Shown here piece after piece: positions 23,911 through 28,114 of a stretch of 28,114 nucleotides of DNA; the first letter of the stretch is position 1; every line of letters begins with the position of its first letter. Source of the DNA: DASVEE01 sp036399695 (GTDB taxonomy: Bacteria > Acidobacteriota > Thermoanaerobaculia > Gp7-AA8); assembly GCA_036399695.1 (NCBI GenBank), contig DASWMP010000199.1, positions 1 to 28,114 on the forward strand. The letters are read 5' to 3'. A program made the position numbers and the translations under genes. The notes beneath the pieces are model-generated. The model was not told the origin of the DNA. It saw nothing but the letters and a program-made list of their open reading frames with translations, and did not search any database.

Positions 23911-24672
23911 CTAAAACGTCGACCGGATCTGCCCCCCATCCACCTGCAGCGACACACCGGTGATGAAGCTCGCCCGCTCGCTGCACAGGAAAGCGACCGC
24001 GTTCGCCAGCTCCTCCGGCCGCCCGTAGCGTCCGAGCGGGATCTGTTCCGCCGCTTTCTGCAGGTAAGCCTCCGGCGTCGTGCCGAGATCCTTGGCCCGG
24101 ATCTCCGAGAGCTGCTTCTGCCGGTCCGTCATGAAATGGCCGGGCAGCACCGCGTTCACCAGGATGCCGTCTTTCGCCACCTGATCGGCGAGCGTCTTCG
24201 TCAGCCCGGAGATGCCGGCGCGCAAGGTCGAGCTGACCGTCAGCAGCTCCGTCGGCTGCTTTGCCACCAGCGACGTGATGTGGACGATGCGTCCCCACTG
24301 CCGCTTCTGCATGTCCGGGATCACCAGGCGGCAGAGGCGCACGACGTTCATCAGCGTCGACTCGATGCCGCCCGCCCATTGCTCGTCCGTCAGCTTCATG
24401 AACGGCGCGGCCGGCGGTCCGCCGGTGTTCGTCACCAGGATGTCGACCTGTCCGAAATGGGCGATCGTCTCGTCGACCCAGCGCTGCAGGTCCTCCGGTT
24501 TCGAGACATCGCACGAGACCGTGAGCGACCTGTCGGACTTTGACGGTGAGAGCGAGCGGGAGCAGGTCGAGACGCGGCAGCCTTCATCCGCGAGCGCCTC
24601 GGCGACGGCGCGGCCTAGCCCTTTGCTGGCGGCGGCCACCATCGCGACACGGTTCTGCAACTCGAAATTCAT
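23911..24672 (-). CDS. Short-chain dehydrogenase/reductase lacking the usual catalytic Tyr and Lys
   Basis: A 253-residue SDR. The cofactor loop is AAASKGLGRA (13-22), the NNAG equivalent is TNTGG (81-85), the active-site serine is S134 in HITS, and the C-terminal ITGVSLQVDGG is normal. However, where YxxxK should follow, the sequence is TVSSTLRAGISGLTK: S147 stands in the Tyr place and R151 in the Lys place. NTGGPPAAPF and LVAKQP are shared with a known atypical SDR subgroup, so this is a subgroup trait rather than damage. Reductase activity is uncertain. Start ATG 24672, divergent from the S46 peptidase gene. Confidence 0.85.
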   Translation of the reverse strand: MNFELQNRVAMVAAASKGLGRAVAEALADEGCRVSTCSRSLSPSKSDRSLTVSCDVSKPEDLQRWVDETIAHFGQVDILVTNTGGPPAAPFMKLTDEQWAGGIESTLMNVVRLCRLVIPDMQKRQWGRIVHITSLVAKQPTELLTVSSTLRAGISGLTKTLADQVAKDGILVNAVLPGHFMTDRQKQLSEIRAKDLGTTPEAYLQKAAEQIPLGRYGRPEELANAVAFLCSERASFITGVSLQVDGGQIRSTF

Positions 24673-24679
24673 GCTCCCG

Positions 24680-24689
24680 ACGTTAGCAT
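24680..24689. promoter_or_regulatory. Overlapping divergent -10-like hexamers
   Basis: Minus strand TAACGT (24685 to 24680) ends 7 bases before the SDR start. Plus strand TAGCAT (24684-24689) would start RNA near 24696, just before the AGGAGG of the S46 peptidase gene. Both share the central TA. Confidence 0.4.
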
Positions 24690-24717
24690 GGCGGTCCGGA
24701 ATTCAGGAGGCTCCACT

Positions 24718-26796
24718 TTGCGCAAGCTCATCACCCTCACGATCGCGATCCTCGCCGCCCTGCCGGCCGCCCTGCCGCTCAGGGCCGACGAAGGGATGTG
24801 GCTCTTCAACAAACCGCCGCTCCGCCAGTTGCAGCAGCGCTACGACTTCACGCCCAGCGCCGCCTGGCTCGACAAGCTCCAGAAAGCCGCCGTCCGCTTC
24901 AACAACGGCGGCTCCGCCTCCTTCGTCTCGCCTGATGGCCTGATCATCACGAATCATCACGTCGGCTTCGACTGCATCCAGAAGCTCAGCACCGCCGAGC
25001 GCGATCTCGTCGCCAACGGCTATCGCGCCAGGACGCGCGCTGACGAGCTGCAGTGCCCCGACCTCGAGATCAACGTGCTGATGTCGATCGAGGACGTCAC
25101 CTCCCGCGTCAATGCCACCGCGAAGCCCAACATGTCTTCGGGCGACGCCGAAGCCGCCCGCCGCGCCGCCCTCAACGCCATCGAGAGCGAGTCGGTCCAG
25201 AAGACCGGCCTGCGCAGCGACGTCGTCACGCTCTACCAGGGGGCGCAGTACCACCTCTATCGCTACAAGCAGTACACGGACGTGCGGCTCGTCTTCGCGC
25301 CGGAGGAAGGCATCGCCTTCTTCGGCGGCGATCCGGACAACTTCGAATACCCCCGCTTCAACCTCGACATCTCCTTCTTCCGCGCCTACGAGAACGGCAA
25401 GCCGGTCAAGCCGGACGCGTATCTCACCTGGAACGCGACCGGCGCGAAGGAAGGGGAGCTGGTGCTCGTCGCCGGCCATCCGGGCGGCACCGATCGCATC
25501 GACACCGCCACTCATCTCGCGTTCCTGCGCGACGTCAGCTATCCGTGGGTGCTGAATTACCTGCGCCGCCAGGAGCTGATGCTCGAGCTCTACTCCGAGC
25601 GCGGCACCGAGAACGCCCGCCGCGCCCGCGACGACCTGCTCAGCATCGAGAACTCCCGCAAGTCGTACCAGGGCTCGCTCGGCGCCCTGCAGGACCCGGC
25701 GCTGCTCGCGCGCAAGCGTGCCGAGGAGCAGAAGTTGCGGCAGGCGGTGACCGCGAATCCGGAGCTGCGCGCGCAGTACGGCGAGGGCTGGGACATCATC
25801 GACAAGGCCATCGCGAAGAGCCGCGCCATTTACGTCGAACGGCAGATGCTCGTCTCCGGCTATGCCCTGGCCGGAGATCTCTTCTCCAAAGCGCGCACGC
25901 TCGTCCGCTACGCAGACGAGACGCAGAAGCCGAACGAACAGCGCCTGCGCGAGTTCCGCGAGACGAACCTCGAATCAGTTCGCTTCGGCCTGCTCGCCGA
26001 GCCGCCGTTCTACGCCGACCTCGAGACCGCCAAGCTCGCGGACGCGCTCAGCTTCTGGATGGAGAGCACGCCCAACGATCCGCTCATCGCGCAGGTGCTG
26101 AACGGCAAGTCGCCGCGCCACCGCGCCGTGGAGCTCGTCCAGACGACCGAGCTGGCCGACCCGCGCATCCGCAAGGAACTGCTCGAAGGGGGCAAGGCGA
26201 AGATCGACGCGTCGAAGGACCCGATGATCGTCGTGGCCCGCCTCGTCGACGCCCGTTCGCGCGAGCTGCGCGGCCAGTACGAATCCGAAGTGCAGGAGCC
26301 GCTGCGCCAGGGCTACGCGAAAGTCGCGAACGCCAAGTTCCACGCCGGCGGCGACGACGTCTATCCCGACGCCACGTTCACTCTGCGCCTCGCCTTCGGC
26401 AGCGTGAAGGGCTACACCGCCGACGCCCGCGTGCAGCCGTGGACCACGACCTTCGCCGGTCTCTACGAGCGTGCCGGCGAGCACAAGAACGCCGCCCCCT
26501 GGGCGCTGCCGAAGAGCTGGAGCGACGCGAAACCGAAGCTGAGCATGACGACGCCGTTCAACTTCGTCGCCACCATCGACTCCGTCGGCGGCAACTCCGG
26601 CAGCCCGGTCGTCAACCGCGCCGGTGAATTCGTCGGCATCCTCTTCGACGGCAACCTGCCGACGCTCGGCTACTCCTTCGCCTATCAGGACGTCGACGCC
26701 CGCTCCATCGCCGTCCACTCCGCCGGCATCATCGAAGCCTTGCGCAACGTCTACGGCGCCACGGAGCTGATCCAGGAGCTGACGAAGACCCGATGA
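24718..26796 (+). CDS. S46 family dipeptidyl peptidase, DPP7-like
   Basis: Exported serine peptidase of about 692 residues that removes dipeptides from oligopeptides. The signal peptide covers about residues 1-23. The chymotrypsin-like triad is visible: His in IITNHHVGF (80/81), Asp in RFNLDISFF and Ser in GGNSGSPVV. The FDGN motif after the serine has Gly where DPP11 has Arg (FDRN), which favours DPP7-like specificity for hydrophobic P1 residues over Asp/Glu. Start TTG 24718 is chosen because AGGAGG lies 7 bases upstream; ATG 24688 in frame has no ribosome site and would spoil the signal peptide. The stop overlaps the next start (ATGA). Confidence 0.92.
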   Translation: MRKLITLTIAILAALPAALPLRADEGMWLFNKPPLRQLQQRYDFTPSAAWLDKLQKAAVRFNNGGSASFVSPDGLIITNHHVGFDCIQKLSTAERDLVANGYRARTRADELQCPDLEINVLMSIEDVTSRVNATAKPNMSSGDAEAARRAALNAIESESVQKTGLRSDVVTLYQGAQYHLYRYKQYTDVRLVFAPEEGIAFFGGDPDNFEYPRFNLDISFFRAYENGKPVKPDAYLTWNATGAKEGELVLVAGHPGGTDRIDTATHLAFLRDVSYPWVLNYLRRQELMLELYSERGTENARRARDDLLSIENSRKSYQGSLGALQDPALLARKRAEEQKLRQAVTANPELRAQYGEGWDIIDKAIAKSRAIYVERQMLVSGYALAGDLFSKARTLVRYADETQKPNEQRLREFRETNLESVRFGLLAEPPFYADLETAKLADALSFWMESTPNDPLIAQVLNGKSPRHRAVELVQTTELADPRIRKELLEGGKAKIDASKDPMIVVARLVDARSRELRGQYESEVQEPLRQGYAKVANAKFHAGGDDVYPDATFTLRLAFGSVKGYTADARVQPWTTTFAGLYERAGEHKNAAPWALPKSWSDAKPKLSMTTPFNFVATIDSVGGNSGSPVVNRAGEFVGILFDGNLPTLGYSFAYQDVDARSIAVHSAGIIEALRNVYGATELIQELTKTR

Positions 26797-27011
26797 CCCA
26801 GACCTGCCCCAACTGCGGCTCCGACCGCGTCCGCCGTGGCGGCCGGCGACTCTGGACGATCTACCTCGTCCTCATCGCCGCCGCCATCCCCGCGGTCCTG
26901 ATCCTGAAACTCAACGCCGCCATCATCGGCGGCATCATGCTCGCCGTCATCGTGCTGGCGAATCTCGTCTTCAACGAGCGCATCTGCGCCGAGTGCGGAC
27001 AACAGGTGTGA
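26793..27011 (+). CDS. Small zinc-ribbon membrane protein
   Basis: A 72-residue protein. CPNC (5-8) and CAEC near the C-terminus make a split zinc ribbon. Between them are two hydrophobic helices (about 21-39 and 43-60). The two cysteine pairs would meet on the cytoplasmic side if the helices form a hairpin. ATG 26793 overlaps the peptidase stop by four bases, so it is translated with the peptidase. The family is not recognised and no function is proposed. Confidence 0.75.
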   Translation: MTQTCPNCGSDRVRRGGRRLWTIYLVLIAAAIPAVLILKLNAAIIGGIMLAVIVLANLVFNERICAECGQQV

Positions 27012-27023
27012 CGGGGGGACGCG

Positions 27024-27256
27024 GTTGCGTTGCTCGTTGCTCGTTGTCCGTCCGGTAGTGGTCGGCGGGCGGGTTTTGGTTTTTGGTTTTCGGTTGTTGG
27101 TTTTTGGTGCCCCCCCGCGAGAGTCCCCGAGAACCCACCAAAAACCAAAAACCAAAAACCGAAAACAAGCAACCAAACCAACAACCCGGGAACACGGACA
27201 ACGGACAACGAGCAACGGACAACGGAACACGGGCACCGGAACACGGACACCGCCCC
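27024..27256. repeat. Nested double heptamer element
   Basis: The outer left arm is GTTGCTC, GTTGCTC, GTTGTCC. The inner left arm is GTTTTGG, TTTTTGG, TTTTCGG, TTGTTGG, TTTTTGG. The loop is GC-rich, about 30 bases. The inner right arm is CCAAAAA three times then CCGAAAA and CAACC words. The outer right arm is GGACAAC, GGACAAC, GAGCAAC, GGACAAC. Two word families are thus nested in one structure, filling the gap between the zinc-ribbon gene and the last gene; no gene is seen in it. Confidence 0.9.
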
Positions 27257-27310
27257 GGCGTCAATAATGTCCCTTGCTCTATCGGCGCCCGTGGTGCATA
27301 TCAAACGAGC

Positions 27311-28075
27311 ATGAAGACATTGCTCGCGCTTGCGCTGTTCGTTGCCGTGCCGCTGGTGGCGCAGACTCCGCCGCCGCAGTTCACGTACATCATGCCGGTC
27401 TACGGTGCAGCGCGTGGCGTCGACGCCGACTTTGAGGCGCTCGTCACCGTCACGAACCTCGGCAAAACCGAGGCTACCGTGCGCATCGGCGAGATCTTCT
27501 CGGCGGGGAACTGCCAGGCGCCGGTCACGACTTCGTTCAAGCTTGCTGCAGGCGACACGCGTCTCTTCATCGAGCTCTTCTGCTCCGGGCTGGCCGCCTT
27601 CACCTTCCTCAGCGACCAGCCGCTCTCGATCACCAACGACATCGTCGGCAAATCGTTCTCGCCGGCGAACCTCGAGACGCGGCAGGGGATCGCCGTGCGC
27701 AGCGAGTGGCTCCCGGGCAACCGCACCTTCATCTTCACGAACATCGAGATCGAGACCGTCGGCGACAACCGAGCCCGCGCCAACCTCTTCCTCGTCAACC
27801 CGAACGCCACCCCGATCAACGTCTCCGTCACCACGCGGCGCCCCACCGCCACCGTGCCGAGGTACAACATCACCTCGACCGTCGTCACCGTCCCGGCCAA
27901 ATCGCTGCTCGTCCACTCCCTGGCCCAGGCCGAAGAAGCCGGCACCTGCGACATCGCTCAGCTCTGCAATGTGAACCACCAGGTGCTGGTGAACTCATCC
28001 GCCCAGTTCTACGCCGGGGTCTCGTCTCTCCGTTTCGTTCACGGCTACTGGCGCGATCCGCTGCTCTTGCAGTGA
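27311..28075 (+). CDS. Exported protein of unknown function
   Basis: A 254-residue protein with a signal peptide (1-18, cut near LVAQ). The rest is beta-rich with Thr/Val/Asn-rich strands, such as DADFEALVTVTNLGKTEATVRIGE and later NLFLVNPNATPINVSVTTRR, typical of Ig-like or other beta-sandwich surface proteins. Four cysteines (two near FSAGNC/FCSG, two in TCDIAQLCN) could form disulfides. ATG 27311 has no clear Shine-Dalgarno site; the frame is open upstream only through the heptamer element. I do not recognise the family; a periplasmic or surface location is inferred from the signal peptide. Confidence 0.75.
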   Translation: MKTLLALALFVAVPLVAQTPPPQFTYIMPVYGAARGVDADFEALVTVTNLGKTEATVRIGEIFSAGNCQAPVTTSFKLAAGDTRLFIELFCSGLAAFTFLSDQPLSITNDIVGKSFSPANLETRQGIAVRSEWLPGNRTFIFTNIEIETVGDNRARANLFLVNPNATPINVSVTTRRPTATVPRYNITSTVVTVPAKSLLVHSLAQAEEAGTCDIAQLCNVNHQVLVNSSAQFYAGVSSLRFVHGYWRDPLLLQ

Positions 28076-28078
28076 ACC

Positions 28079-28114
28079 AGTTGGCGGTTGGCAGTTGGTG
28101 GTAGGCAGTGGAAC
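28079..28114. repeat. Left arm of a further heptamer element, cut by the window edge
   Basis: Words GTTGGCG, GTTGGCA, GTTGGTG, GTAGGCA and GTGGAAC follow the last gene after three bases. The matching right arm, if present, lies outside the window. Confidence 0.75.

Overview
The window is high-GC bacterial chromosome, densely packed with genes on both strands. There are no phage, IS or plasmid genes and I found no tRNA or rRNA. The gene set fits a free-living Gram-negative-type bacterium of the Acidobacteriota or a neighbouring phylum: lipoprotein PstS, Mpl (meso-DAP cell-wall recycling), an S46 dipeptidyl peptidase, DUF1573, a Gre factor with a very long N-terminal extension, and the rpmE-DUF1385-prfA order. 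This placement is inference from gene content; no marker gene was searched.

Layout. 112-1422 (-) is a secreted serine hydrolase. 1508-2150 is a ~30-unit tandem array between it and pstS. 2316-10846 (+) is a phosphate block: pstS-pstC-pstA-pstB, phoU, phoB, phoR, a DUF47 protein and a Pit transporter. It holds the high-affinity ABC system, the sensor/regulator pair and the low-affinity transporter in one co-directional run. 10880-11131 (-) is a small membrane protein divergent from rpmE-DUF1385, which a terminator separates from prfA. 13642-14671 holds two adjacent related toxin-antitoxin modules; the first toxin is frameshifted. Then come an O-methyltransferase (+), a DUF1573 protein (-), mpl (+), an unlisted 52-residue ORF (+), a 691-residue Gre-domain protein (+) and a 7Fe-type ferredoxin (+). 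20963-21410 has no protein gene but holds a well-structured independent RNA gene with its own terminator. The rest is a HerA/DUF853 ATPase (-), a beta-hydroxyacid dehydrogenase (+), an atypical SDR (-), an S46 peptidase (+), a zinc-ribbon membrane protein (+) and a secreted protein of unknown function (+).

The most unusual signal is a family of intergenic elements made of tandem 7-base words. The left arm is built from GTTNNNN heptamers (GTTGTCC, GTTTTTG, GTTGTTG, GTTGGCR, GTTCTGC) and the right arm from their reverse complements (NNNNAAC), with a short unrelated loop between. Different copies use different words but keep the 7-base period and inverted layout. At least nine full or partial copies occur here, only between genes, two of them inside the pst-pho block. 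The tandem array before pstS also breaks into three 7-base blocks per 21-base unit. No protein in the window obviously makes these elements, and I cannot assign them to a named repeat class.

A second pattern is that three divergent gene pairs have overlapping, oppositely oriented TAnnnT (-10-like) hexamers, and several starts lie 6-8 bases after such a hexamer, which would give leaderless or nearly leaderless mRNAs.
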